Shown here piece after piece: positions 6,872 to 13,360 of a DNA stretch of 13,360 nt. Each line of letters begins with the position of its first letter. The first letter of the stretch is position 1. The notes below the pieces were generated by a model. The model saw nothing but the letters and a program-made list of their open reading frames with translations, did not search any database and was not told where the DNA came from. The DNA comes from Methanomassiliicoccaceae archaeon UBA480. Its GTDB lineage: Archaea > Thermoplasmatota > Thermoplasmata > Methanomassiliicoccales > Methanomethylophilaceae. A program made the position numbers and the translations under genes. The stretch spans positions 337 through 13,696 of the forward strand of contig DAXO01000045.1 of NCBI GenBank assembly GCA_002506425.1, in the 5' to 3' direction.

Positions 6872-8938
6872 ATGACAGAAACGGAGGAGAGGAACAGCAG
6901 ACCCTCTGGAAAACCCATCGAGGAATGGGTGGAGGAGCAGACGTTCACCTCTACCGAGGACATCGAGATCCCCAAGCTCATGGCGGATCGTGTCATCGGG
7001 CAGGAGGAGGCGGTCGACGTCATGAAGAAGGCCGCGTACCAGAAGAGGCACGTCATGCTCATCGGGGAGCCCGGTACCGGGAAGTCTATGCTGGCGAACT
7101 CGATGGTCGAGTATCTGCCCAAGGAGGACCTCCAGGATATCGTGGCGTATCACAATCCCGAGGATTTCAACGAGCCCAGGATAAGGGTGTTCCCCGCAGG
7201 CAAGGGGAAGGCTGTCGTGGCCGAGCAGAAGGCCGCAGCGGCGGCGCAGAGGAACCAGCGCAACACCGTCTACATCTACGTGTGCATGGCCCTCATCATC
7301 CTCGGAGTGGTGGCTTCCATACTGTTCAACAACTTCACGATCGCTCTCGTCGCGATGATGGGCGCGTTCATCATCGTGATGCTGTTCAAGACACCGGGCC
7401 AGACCCGCACGGACACGATAATCGTCCCCAAGCTCCTGGTCGGTCACGATCCGGGCGACATGCCGCCTTTCGTGGATGCAACCGGAACCCATGCGGGAGC
7501 ACTGCTCGGAGATGTCAGGCACGATCCGTTCCAGTCCGGAGGACTCGAGACGCCTTCCCACGACAGGATAGAGCCCGGGGCGATCCACAAGGCCAACAAG
7601 GGCGTGCTGTACATCGACGAGATCAACATGCTGAAGATGGAGTCGCAGCAGGCGCTGCTCACCGCTATGCAGGAGAAGAAGATGTCCATCACCGGTCAGT
7701 CCGAGCGCTCTTCCGGAGCGCTGGTCAAGTCCGAGCCGGTCCCGTGCGATTTCATCCTCGTGTGCGCAGGCAACCTGGATGCCCTCCAGGGAATGCACCC
7801 CGCACTCAGATCCAGGATACGCGGATACGGGTACGAGGTCTACATGAAGAGCACCATGCCCGACACGGACGAGAACCGCATGAATCTGGTCAGGTTCGTG
7901 GCCCAGGAGGTCCGCAAGGACGGCAAGATCCCCCACTTCGACAAGTTCGCGGTCGGAGAGATCATCAGGGAGGCCCAGCGCCGCTCCGGAAGGAAGGGCG
8001 AGCTCACCCTCAGGATGAGGGAGCTGGGAGGACTTGTGCGCATAGCCGGAGACATGGCGAAGGAGAGGAAGGCACCCCTGGTCTCCAGAGACGATGTCCT
8101 TCTCGCGAGGCACACGGCCCGCAGCCTGGAGCAGCAGATCTCCGACGAGCACATCGAGGCTCTGAAGAGGTACGAGCTGTTCCTGAACAAGGGTGCCGCC
8201 GTCGGAATGGTCAACGGACTGGCGGTTCTGTCCAACAGCAACAACATGTCCGAGATGTCGGGCATGGTCATGCCCCTGGCCGCGGAGGTAACGCCCGCTC
8301 AGAACAAGAAGGGCGGCCGCATAATCGCCACCGGGCAGCTCGGAGAGATAGCGAAGGAGGCCGTGGACAACATCTCCGCGGTCATCAAGAAGTACACCCT
8401 CACCAACCTGTCCGACTGCGACATACACCTGCAGTACGTCGGGGCCTACAACGGGGTCGACGGCGACAGCGCCTCGATCACCATGGCCACCGTGATCGTC
8501 TCCGCGATGGAGAACATCCCCATCCGCCAGGATCTGGCGATGACCGGGTCCCTGAACGTCAGGGGCCATGTGCTCCCCATCGGAGGAGTCACCGCGAAGC
8601 TGGAGGCCGCCGCCGAGGCGGGCATAAAGGTGGCTCTGATCCCCAAGGACAATGCCAAGGACGTCATGATCGACGAGAAGTACTACGACATGATGGAGAT
8701 CTACACCGTGGAGAACCTCCGCGATGTATTCGAGTACGCCTTCACGGACTGCCCCATGAAGCAGCAGTACCTGGACAAGCTCCTCCCTCTCACGGCGGAC
8801 GGCAAGTCCACAGCGGAGAGGCTGGTTCCTCCCAAGAAGGTCGAGTACACCGTGAAGGTGCCCGACGAGGTGCCCGCTTCCCCAGATTCCGAGGCCGTCC
8901 CTTCCGACGGTGCTCCGGCGGATCCAGCACCCCAGTGA
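6872..8938 (+). CDS. lonB: Archaeal membrane-anchored Lon protease (LonB)
   Basis: ATP-dependent serine protease that degrades damaged and regulatory proteins at the inner face of the membrane; 688 residues, normal for archaeal LonB. Order of parts: short N-terminal region, Walker A GEPGTGKS (65-72), two membrane helices (about 132-152 and 155-173) inserted within the AAA+ module as is usual for this family, Walker B VLYIDE (245-250), arginine-rich sensor region near 312-317 (ALRSRIRG), then the protease domain. Catalytic Ser533 lies in GVDGDSASITMA and Lys576 in GGVTAKLEAA, the Ser-Lys dyad of Lon. The last 35 or so residues are rich in Pro, Asp, Ser and Ala and look disordered. It is a single-gene unit, with its own TATA box, ribosome site and terminator. 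Confidence 0.97.
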   Translation: MTETEERNSRPSGKPIEEWVEEQTFTSTEDIEIPKLMADRVIGQEEAVDVMKKAAYQKRHVMLIGEPGTGKSMLANSMVEYLPKEDLQDIVAYHNPEDFNEPRIRVFPAGKGKAVVAEQKAAAAAQRNQRNTVYIYVCMALIILGVVASILFNNFTIALVAMMGAFIIVMLFKTPGQTRTDTIIVPKLLVGHDPGDMPPFVDATGTHAGALLGDVRHDPFQSGGLETPSHDRIEPGAIHKANKGVLYIDEINMLKMESQQALLTAMQEKKMSITGQSERSSGALVKSEPVPCDFILVCAGNLDALQGMHPALRSRIRGYGYEVYMKSTMPDTDENRMNLVRFVAQEVRKDGKIPHFDKFAVGEIIREAQRRSGRKGELTLRMRELGGLVRIAGDMAKERKAPLVSRDDVLLARHTARSLEQQISDEHIEALKRYELFLNKGAAVGMVNGLAVLSNSNNMSEMSGMVMPLAAEVTPAQNKKGGRIIATGQLGEIAKEAVDNISAVIKKYTLTNLSDCDIHLQYVGAYNGVDGDSASITMATVIVSAMENIPIRQDLAMTGSLNVRGHVLPIGGVTAKLEAAAEAGIKVALIPKDNAKDVMIDEKYYDMMEIYTVENLRDVFEYAFTDCPMKQQYLDKLLPLTADGKSTAERLVPPKKVEYTVKVPDEVPASPDSEAVPSDGAPADPAPQ

Positions 8939-8941
8939 AAC

Positions 8942-8987
8942 GCGGCCAGAGGCCGCATTCCCCCGGTTCCCGCCGGGGGTTCTTGTT
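8942..8987 (+). terminator. Double-hairpin terminator after lonB
   Basis: Two perfect stems stand in series just after the stop: GCGGCC/GGCCGC with a 3-nt loop (8942-8956), then CCCCCGG/CCGGGGG with a 6-nt loop (8960-8979). The T-rich tail TTCTTGTT follows. It separates lonB from the nadM promoter. Confidence 0.75.
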
Positions 8988-8998
8988 CGTCCGAGGGG

Positions 8999-9006
8999 TT
9001 ATATAC
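8999..9006 (+). promoter_or_regulatory. TATA box of the nadM-pncC-E1-like operon
   Basis: TTATATAC is centred about 27 nt before the nadM ATG at 9029 and no ribosome site intervenes, so the operon message is probably leaderless. Confidence 0.7.
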
Positions 9007-9028
9007 GCTTCCCGGCGTCGCAGGTTCG

Positions 9029-9745
9029 ATGAACGACGAGTACTCCGGCTACTCCCTGGTGATAGGGAGGTTCCAGCCGCTGCATCTTGGCCATATGGAG
9101 GTTCTCTCCAAGTGCGCATCCGAATCGGACCACCTGATCGTGGGGATAGGCAGCGCCCAGTACTCTCATCAGAAATCCAATCCGTTCACCGCCGGCGAGC
9201 GCTATCTGATGATAGACCGTGCCCTTCGCGGCGAGGGGATATCCAATTTCAGCATAGTCCCCGTGGAGGATCTCAACCGTTATTCGGTATGGGTCTCGCA
9301 TGTCGAATCCATGTGCCCTCCGTTCAGGAGGGTGTACACCAACAACCCGATGACCCGCCGGCTGTTCGAGGAGGCCGGGTACGAGGTGTGCAGGTCGCAT
9401 ATCTACAACAGGGACTACTATTCAGGGACGGAGATCCGCAGGAGGATGGTGGAGGACGAGGACTGGAGGAGGCTGGTTCCGGAGGCCGCCGTCCGCGTGA
9501 TCGATGCCATCGACGGCGTCGGAAGGGTCAAGGCCTGCTTCGAGGGGGACGGCAATGCGCCCCTCCGAGGTTCTTGCCGATCTGCTGGTTTCCAGAGGCA
9601 TGACCATATCATGCGCCGAATCCTGCACCGGAGGGATGATCGGGGCGGAGCTCACCGCAGATCCCGGCGCATCGCGCTTCTTCCTAGGAAGCGCAGTGGT
9701 TTACAGCAACGATGCCAAGGAGAGAATACTGGGGGTTTCCCATGA
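9029..9745 (+). CDS. nadM: Nicotinamide-nucleotide adenylyltransferase, archaeal type, with run-on C-terminus
   Basis: Joins NMN (or nicotinate mononucleotide) to ATP to make NAD (or its deamido form) and pyrophosphate; cytosolic. The nucleotidyltransferase motif GRFQPLHLGHM occupies residues 13-23 (His19 and His22 of HxGH). NPFTAGERYLMI (51-62) and SGTEIRRRM (132-140) match the archaeal NadM family. Family members are about 170-180 residues, and recognisable similarity ends near residue 170. The frame nevertheless stays open to 238 residues, its last 60 or so codons overlapping pncC in another frame with an Arg- and Gly-rich, shadow-like composition. The enzyme probably once ended near codon 180, now CGA; see findings. 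First gene of a three-gene operon. Confidence 0.9.
   Translation: MNDEYSGYSLVIGRFQPLHLGHMEVLSKCASESDHLIVGIGSAQYSHQKSNPFTAGERYLMIDRALRGEGISNFSIVPVEDLNRYSVWVSHVESMCPPFRRVYTNNPMTRRLFEEAGYEVCRSHIYNRDYYSGTEIRRRMVEDEDWRRLVPEAAVRVIDAIDGVGRVKACFEGDGNAPLRGSCRSAGFQRHDHIMRRILHRRDDRGGAHRRSRRIALLPRKRSGLQQRCQGENTGGFP
9542..9548 (+). promoter_or_regulatory. Shine-Dalgarno site of pncC
   Basis: GAGGGGG lies 6 nt before the ATG at 9555, inside the end of nadM. It selects this ATG over the earlier in-frame ATG at 9504, which would add 17 residues unlike the family. Confidence 0.65.
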
Positions 9746-10031
9746 TACTCTGGTCTCCCACGGCGCGGTGAGTCCGGAGACCGCGGAGGAGATGGCCCGC
9801 GGAGCCATGCGTGTATACGGATCGGATGCGGCCATCGCTGTAACAGGCATAGCCGGACCCGGAGGGGCGGTAGAGGGGAAGCCCGTAGGATTGGTGTACA
9901 TCGCCGTGGCGGACGGCCCCCGTATCGTTGCCTGCAGGAATCTGTTCGAAGGAGACAGAGCATCCGTCCGCTCTCAAACCGTTACGGAGGCCCTTCGGCT
10001 CATGGCCGAACTTCTGGAGGGGAGGCTGTGA
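9555..10031 (+). CDS. pncC: CinA C-terminal-domain protein, probable NMN amidohydrolase PncC
   Basis: Stand-alone CinA C-terminal domain of 158 residues, the same size class as bacterial PncC, which deamidates NMN to nicotinate mononucleotide in pyridine nucleotide recycling. Visible motifs: SCAESCTGG (19-27), the GASRFFLGSAVVYSNDAK stretch (38-55), HGAVSPETAEEMA (69-81) and TGIAGPGG (97-104) followed by GKPVGLVYIA. The N-terminal MoCF-like half of full CinA is absent, as in PncC. The gene starts within the nadM frame and ends in TGA that shares bases with the GTG start of the next gene. Adjacency to nadM, which uses the same nucleotides, supports PncC activity, but the domain's activity varies among homologues, so the function is inferred. 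Confidence 0.88.
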   Translation: MRPSEVLADLLVSRGMTISCAESCTGGMIGAELTADPGASRFFLGSAVVYSNDAKERILGVSHDTLVSHGAVSPETAEEMARGAMRVYGSDAAIAVTGIAGPGGAVEGKPVGLVYIAVADGPRIVACRNLFEGDRASVRSQTVTEALRLMAELLEGRL

Positions 10032-10600
10032 GATACGACAGGCAGATTCCTCTGATCGGAGAGGATGCTCAGCGCAAGATAGGCGAATCACGCATAGGCA
10101 TCGCCGGATGCGGAGGCGCGGGAATCGCAGCCCTCACATCGCTGGTCGAGGCCGGAGTCATCGATTTCGTGCTCTGCGATCCCAGTGTACCTCAGATAGA
10201 GGACCTCAATCGCCAGTTCATATATGCAGCCGGAGACTTGAGGCCCAAGTCGGTCATCTGCGCGGAATGGGCCCTCATGCTAAACTATTCGGCGATGGCT
10301 GTGGCCCGTTCCGAACCGGTATCGCAGGAAACTGTCGGAATGTTCGAGGGGTGCTCCGTAGTTCTGGACTGCACCGGGGATCCGGATGCAGGGGCGGTTC
10401 TTGCAGAGTGGTGCTCCGGCAGCGGCACGCCTCTGGTGGTCGTCCGTTCCTCAGGCTTCGAAGCGGCAGTCGCCGTCGTTCTTCCCGGGAATGATGTCCC
10501 TTCGTGTCCGGCATCCGGAGTCCCGAAGATCGGAGCGGCATCGATGAACGCAGGCTCCAGGGCTGCTATCGAGGTCCTCAGGCTGATTGCGGATCCTTAA
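10028..10600 (+). CDS. Short E1-like (ThiF/MoeB/HesA) adenylyltransferase
   Basis: Starts at GTG (10028) overlapping the pncC stop as GTGA, with GGAGGGGAGG just upstream; the start is confirmed by RYDRQIPLIG, a standard E1-family N-terminus. ATP-binding GIAGCGGAG (24-32), acidic Asp51, the arginine finger region DLNRQF (59-64), Lys74 and Asp114 in VVLDCTGD are those of enzymes that adenylate the C-terminal glycine of ubiquitin-like sulfur carriers. At 190 residues it is shorter than MoeB or ThiF (about 240-250) and has no paired CxxC zinc motifs; Cys160 (PSCP) is the only cysteine near the usual catalytic loop. No ubiquitin-like partner (small protein ending in Gly-Gly) is in the window. Partner and pathway (thiamine, molybdopterin, tRNA thiolation or other) cannot be told. 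Confidence 0.85.
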   Translation: MRYDRQIPLIGEDAQRKIGESRIGIAGCGGAGIAALTSLVEAGVIDFVLCDPSVPQIEDLNRQFIYAAGDLRPKSVICAEWALMLNYSAMAVARSEPVSQETVGMFEGCSVVLDCTGDPDAGAVLAEWCSGSGTPLVVVRSSGFEAAVAVVLPGNDVPSCPASGVPKIGAASMNAGSRAAIEVLRLIADP

Positions 10601-10641
10601 GGAATCATCCGGGCAGGTCCTGCCGGCGCCTCTACGGCGAA

Positions 10642-10650
10642 TGTATATAG
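10642..10650 (+). promoter_or_regulatory. TATA box of purC
   Basis: TGTATATAG is centred about 26 nt before the ATG at 10672, with no ribosome site between, so a leaderless message starting at that ATG is likely. It disfavours the in-frame ATG four codons later. Confidence 0.7.
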
Positions 10651-10671
10651 GTCCGGGGCAATCGCCGTTCC

Positions 10672-11574
10672 ATGCAGAAGATAATGACCGGCAAGGTCAA
10701 AGAGGTCTACGAAGTGGACGACGACACCCTGGAGTTCGCCTACACCGACAACATCTCTGTTTTCGACAAGATCATCCCTTCCAAGATCCCCCACAAGGGC
10801 GAGACCCTTTGCAGGACGGCCAAGTATTGGTTCAACCTGATGAACGAGGAGGGAATCTACAACGATTATCTCAGCGAGCCATCCAAGGACAGGATGAGGG
10901 TCAAGAGGGTCAGGGTCATCCGCGATTACAGCAAGATCGACGGGAAGACCACCAACTACCTGATTCCGCTCGAGGTCATCTGCAGGTACTACGTCGCAGG
11001 ATCGCTCCTCGACAGGGTAAAGGCCGGAAAGATCACAGCAGAGCAGCTCGGATTCCCTGCTGGTCATGAGGTGAAGTACGGGGACAAGCTGCCTCATCCC
11101 TTCATAGAATGCACCACGAAGCTCGAGGCTCACGATGAGAACCTGACGGACGAGGAGGCCAAGAAGATGGCCGGGCTCTCCGACGCCGAGTTCAAGGAGA
11201 TGGAGGACACCGTCCTCCGCATCGACTCCCTCATCGCCCGCGAGGCCGGAAAGCGCGGTCTCATTCATGTCGACGGAAAGAAGGAGTTCGGATACGACAA
11301 GGAGAGGAAGCTCATGGTCGTCGATACCTTCGGAACTCTCGACGAGGACCGCTGGTGGGATGCAGGCGAATATGCCAAGGGCAACATCGTGGAGCTCTCC
11401 AAGGAGTTCGTCCGTCAGTACTACAGGGAGATCGGATACCACAAGGCCCTGTACGATGCGCGTGAGAAGGGACTTCCCGAGCCCGACATACCTGCTCTTC
11501 CGCAGGACATCATCGATCGCGTGAGCGCGCTCTACGTCGACATGTACGAGCGCATAACAGGCGAGAAGTTCTGA
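10672..11574 (+). CDS. purC: Phosphoribosylaminoimidazole-succinocarboxamide synthase (SAICAR synthetase)
   Basis: Couples CAIR and L-aspartate with ATP hydrolysis to form SAICAR in purine synthesis; cytosolic. Typical motifs are GKVKEVYEVDD (7-17, nucleotide-binding loop), DNISVFDKIIPSKIPHKG (26-43), PLEVICRYYVAGSLLDR (99-115), TTKLEAHDENLT (148-159) and VVDTFGTLDEDRW (about 216-228). At 300 residues it belongs to the longer, yeast ADE1-like size class rather than the roughly 235-residue bacterial class. It has its own TATA box and terminator and is not linked to other purine genes here. Confidence 0.96.
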   Translation: MQKIMTGKVKEVYEVDDDTLEFAYTDNISVFDKIIPSKIPHKGETLCRTAKYWFNLMNEEGIYNDYLSEPSKDRMRVKRVRVIRDYSKIDGKTTNYLIPLEVICRYYVAGSLLDRVKAGKITAEQLGFPAGHEVKYGDKLPHPFIECTTKLEAHDENLTDEEAKKMAGLSDAEFKEMEDTVLRIDSLIAREAGKRGLIHVDGKKEFGYDKERKLMVVDTFGTLDEDRWWDAGEYAKGNIVELSKEFVRQYYREIGYHKALYDAREKGLPEPDIPALPQDIIDRVSALYVDMYERITGEKF

Positions 11575-11610
11575 TCGAATCCATTCCACGGACTGCACAT
11601 CGCTGCAGAC

Positions 11611-11676
11611 GCCGGTCGGGTCAGCGCCCGTCCGGCTCGAAACCCAAGGGCGGGGTTACCCGCCCCAGTCTGTTTT
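11611..11676 (+). terminator. Hairpins after purC ending in a T-run
   Basis: Two inverted repeats follow purC. The first (11611-11636) pairs GCCGG and CGGG with CCCG and CCGGC around one T-T mismatch. The second (11648-11665) is a perfect 7-bp GGGCGGG/CCCGCCC stem with a 4-nt loop, followed by CAGTCTGTTTT. The second is a good terminator for purC in the convergent gap with the UPF0179 gene. Confidence 0.7.
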
Positions 11677-11718
11677 CATCGAATGCGTTTGACGGTCGGA
11701 GGTCGCTGCCGACAGTAA

Positions 11719-12144
11719 TCAGACGATCTCCACGAACGCCAGCTTCTCCCCTATCGGACATTCTACGCTCTTACCCATGCTGACGACGGTGCACTTGCAT
11801 CCGTCCTTCTTTCCGACGGGATGGCACAGCCACCAGTTGGAGCAGCCGATGTTGTCGCACTTCAGCTCGCTGAACGTGATCGTGACTCCCTCCAGGAGTC
11901 CCTTCTTGGGCAGGATGGCAGGTGCGGGGATCTTCTCAACTTCGACCGCCACGACTTTTTCATCCTCTAACGGAGGGCAGTCGTGCTCCTGCTTCCTGAC
12001 ATCCACTATTCTGTAGCGGGCTCCCTCCTCCAGATTGTTGCAGATCCCGTTGAACCTGCATTCCTGGCACTCGTCCATTGGCCCCAGATAGTAGAACTGG
12101 GATTCGCTCTCCACCAAATCCTTGCTTACCAGCGTGATAGTCAT
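11719..12144 (-). CDS. UPF0179 family cysteine-rich protein
   Basis: A 141-residue soluble protein of the archaeal UPF0179 family, whose function I do not know. Ten cysteines fall in clusters: Cys26, Cys29 and Cys35 (DECQECRFNGIC), Cys56, then Cys96, Cys101, Cys107, Cys116, Cys118 and Cys129. This pattern suggests bound metal, either zinc or an iron-sulfur cluster, but that is inference. There is no signal peptide or membrane helix. The ATG follows the egsA stop directly (TGAATG) with GAGGTGA 6 nt or so upstream inside egsA, so the two are cotranscribed and translationally coupled. Confidence 0.88.
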   Translation of the reverse strand: MTITLVSKDLVESESQFYYLGPMDECQECRFNGICNNLEEGARYRIVDVRKQEHDCPPLEDEKVVAVEVEKIPAPAILPKKGLLEGVTITFSELKCDNIGCSNWWLCHPVGKKDGCKCTVVSMGKSVECPIGEKLAFVEIV

Positions 12145-13209
12145 TCAAATCACCTCGGTGGCCTCGGCCACTCTGCGCGCCACATCCTCTGTTATGCCGT
12201 TGTCGCCCAGTATGGTGAACCTGTCGGACCTGATCTCCGTCGCATGGGACATGCAATAGACAAGATCGTCCGCGGATACGCCGAGTTCCTCGGCTGTCGT
12301 CGGGGCTCCGATGTTGGCCAGTGCATCGCGGATCATCCTCCAGTCTCCCCCGTGGAGGTACATGGTCAGGATGGATCCCACTCCGCACTGCTCCCCATGC
12401 AGCGCTCTTCCAGGGCATCTAATATCGAGCATATGCGAAATCATATGCTCGGCGCCGCTCGTGGGTCTGGAGCTTCCGGCGATGCTCATCGAGATCCCGG
12501 ACATTATTATCGGTTTGATGGCGAGCCACACGCTCTCCTCGACGTTCGGCTTGATGAGCTCGGAGTTCTCTACGATGCTTTCCGCCGCATGCATGGACAG
12601 AGAGTAGGCCGATCTGCTGAACGGTTCCCCCTTTAGTCTGCGGGCGAAGTCCCAGTCCTTTACTGCTGTGAGATTGGAGATGACGTCGGCGCATCCGGAT
12701 GCGAGCAATCTGAACGGTGCTCTTGCGATTATCTCGGTGTCGGCTATGACGCCGAGTGGCGAAGCCGATGCAACTGATTTGGAGCCGTCGTTGGATTTCA
12801 AGGATGCACGGTTCGAGGCTATGCCGTCATGGGATGCGGATGTGGGGATCGCTATGAACGGAATGTGCAGCTCGTTGGAGACGATCTTGGCGATGTCGAT
12901 CTTGCTTCCGCCTCCGACTGCCAGTATGAAAGACGATCCGAACTCCTTGGCCTGTGCGGCGGCCAGTTCCACGTTCTCCATGGTGGCTCCTCCGGTGCGG
13001 CAGACGTCGATATCGTAGCCTTCCATGAGCTCCATCACATGGTTCCCTGCGACGTCCGCGGTCTTCCCACCGGTGAGTATGGTCCCGGAACCTGCAAGAT
13101 GCAGGCTCCTGCACATGTCGCGGACGCCATCCAGGACTCCATGTCCTGCTACAATATCTCTTGGCATCTCGACGGTCTTGACCTTCATGAAGCTGTCCAT
13201 GCCATCCAT
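12145..13209 (-). CDS. egsA: sn-Glycerol-1-phosphate dehydrogenase
   Basis: Reduces dihydroxyacetone phosphate with NAD(P)H to sn-glycerol 1-phosphate, the backbone of archaeal membrane lipids; cytosolic, iron-type alcohol dehydrogenase superfamily. With the chosen ATG at 13209 it has 354 residues, the normal length. MPRDIVAGHGVL (15-26) is the typical N-terminus. Cofactor-binding AVGGGSKIDIAKIV lies at 97-110, and IPTSASHDGIAS at 121-132. The metal ligands are Asp174 (GCADVISN), His255 (AEHMISH) and His271 (LHGEQ). The frame is open upstream to a TTG at 13299, but that part lies before the TATA box and overlaps the end of another gene. ATGs at 13200 and 13188 are alternative starts. Confidence 0.95.
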   Translation of the reverse strand: MDGMDSFMKVKTVEMPRDIVAGHGVLDGVRDMCRSLHLAGSGTILTGGKTADVAGNHVMELMEGYDIDVCRTGGATMENVELAAAQAKEFGSSFILAVGGGSKIDIAKIVSNELHIPFIAIPTSASHDGIASNRASLKSNDGSKSVASASPLGVIADTEIIARAPFRLLASGCADVISNLTAVKDWDFARRLKGEPFSRSAYSLSMHAAESIVENSELIKPNVEESVWLAIKPIIMSGISMSIAGSSRPTSGAEHMISHMLDIRCPGRALHGEQCGVGSILTMYLHGGDWRMIRDALANIGAPTTAEELGVSADDLVYCMSHATEIRSDRFTILGDNGITEDVARRVAEATEVI

Positions 13210-13233
13210 CCTTCGGGGATATGGGACTGCACC

Positions 13234-13244
13234 ATTATTATTGG
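13234..13244 (-). promoter_or_regulatory. TATA box of egsA
   Basis: The minus strand reads CCAATAATAAT, centred about 30 nt before the ATG at 13209. It lies 29 nt past the stop of the preceding minus-strand gene and supports the 354-residue egsA start. Confidence 0.55.
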
Positions 13245-13273
13245 ATATGCCTGCTAGAATGATGGAAGCGCCC

Positions 13274-13360
13274 TCATCGACGGCAATCCATCTCCGCAAT
13301 GAAAGATCGCAGTCTCTTCATAGTGATGGTTGGGATCTTGCCGTCGAAGGCTATGCCGTA
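13274..13360 (-). CDS. 3' end of an unidentified protein, cut by window edge
   Basis: The minus strand from 13360 reads 28 codons (YGIAFDGKIPTITMKRLRSF and on to DCRR) to a TGA at 13276-13274. The stop just before the egsA TATA box, and the plausible mixed composition, suggest a real gene end on the same strand. I do not recognise the family, and 28 residues are too few to judge. Confidence 0.45.
   Translation of the reverse strand, partial: YGIAFDGKIPTITMKRLRSFIAEMDCRR

Noticed and set aside
6821..8569. A 582-codon minus-strand frame opposite lonB
   Set aside because: Leu/Val/Asp/His-rich antisense shadow of a high-GC gene; no motif and no promoter.
6925..9603. An 892-codon plus-strand frame across lonB and nadM
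   Set aside because: It has the Arg/Gly/His-rich composition of a frame-shifted shadow, crosses a terminator and a promoter, and shows no family motif, while lonB and nadM are clear.
10612..10624. Inverted repeat GGCAGGTCCTGCC after the E1-like gene
   Set aside because: With a realistic loop the stem is only 5 bp and no T-run follows, so it is not a credible terminator.
13210..13299. Upstream extension of egsA to a TTG
   Set aside because: It lies before the egsA TATA box, overlaps the end of another gene and exceeds the family's normal length.
1..13360. CRISPR arrays, insertion sequences, rRNA or tRNA genes, amber (TAG) readthrough for pyrrolysine
   Set aside because: No regularly spaced repeats, transposase motifs or recognisable RNA genes were seen, and no recognised gene ends in or contains a plausible in-frame TAG.

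Overview
The window reads as ordinary chromosome of a euryarchaeon. Lineage-telling genes are sn-glycerol-1-phosphate dehydrogenase (archaeal lipid backbone), a Hel308 DNA helicase, a membrane-anchored LonB protease, archaeal NadM and a UPF0179 protein. TATA boxes lie about 25-30 nt before several start codons, so transcripts look leaderless or nearly so. Almost every gene ends in TGA; only one ends in TAA and none in TAG. The mix of genes and high GC fit Thermoplasmatota, possibly Methanomassiliicoccales, but that placement is inference from family resemblance and no marker gene proves it.

Layout, left to right. (1) 1-953, +: the C-terminal two thirds or so of an AAA-ATPase-like/PD-(D/E)XK protein, visibly more AT-rich than the rest and cut by the window edge. 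(2) 1139-3290, +: thrB-thrC, the last two steps of threonine synthesis, followed by a hairpin. (3) 3059-5626, -: hel308, convergent with thrC; its reading frame runs past the expected C-terminus into antisense of thrC. (4) 5721-6806, +: a secreted, membrane-anchored transglutaminase-fold protein that has lost two of three catalytic residues, divergent from hel308. (5) 6872-8938, +: lonB with its own TATA box, a Shine-Dalgarno site and a double-hairpin terminator. (6) 9029-10600, +: a tight operon nadM - pncC (CinA C-terminal domain) - E1/ThiF-like. (7) 10672-11574, +: purC with its own promoter and terminator. (8) 13209-11719, -: egsA followed without a gap by a cysteine-rich UPF0179 gene. (9) 13360-13274, -: the last 28 codons of an unidentified protein.

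Most of the window is housekeeping: amino acid, purine, NAD and lipid synthesis, DNA repair and membrane proteolysis. No CRISPR array, insertion sequence, rRNA or tRNA was recognised. The points most worth a second look are two genes (hel308 and nadM) whose ORFs run on past their expected ends, each with a CGA codon where a TGA would fit; the pseudo-transglutaminase; and the NAD-linked operon carrying a short E1-like enzyme of unknown partner.
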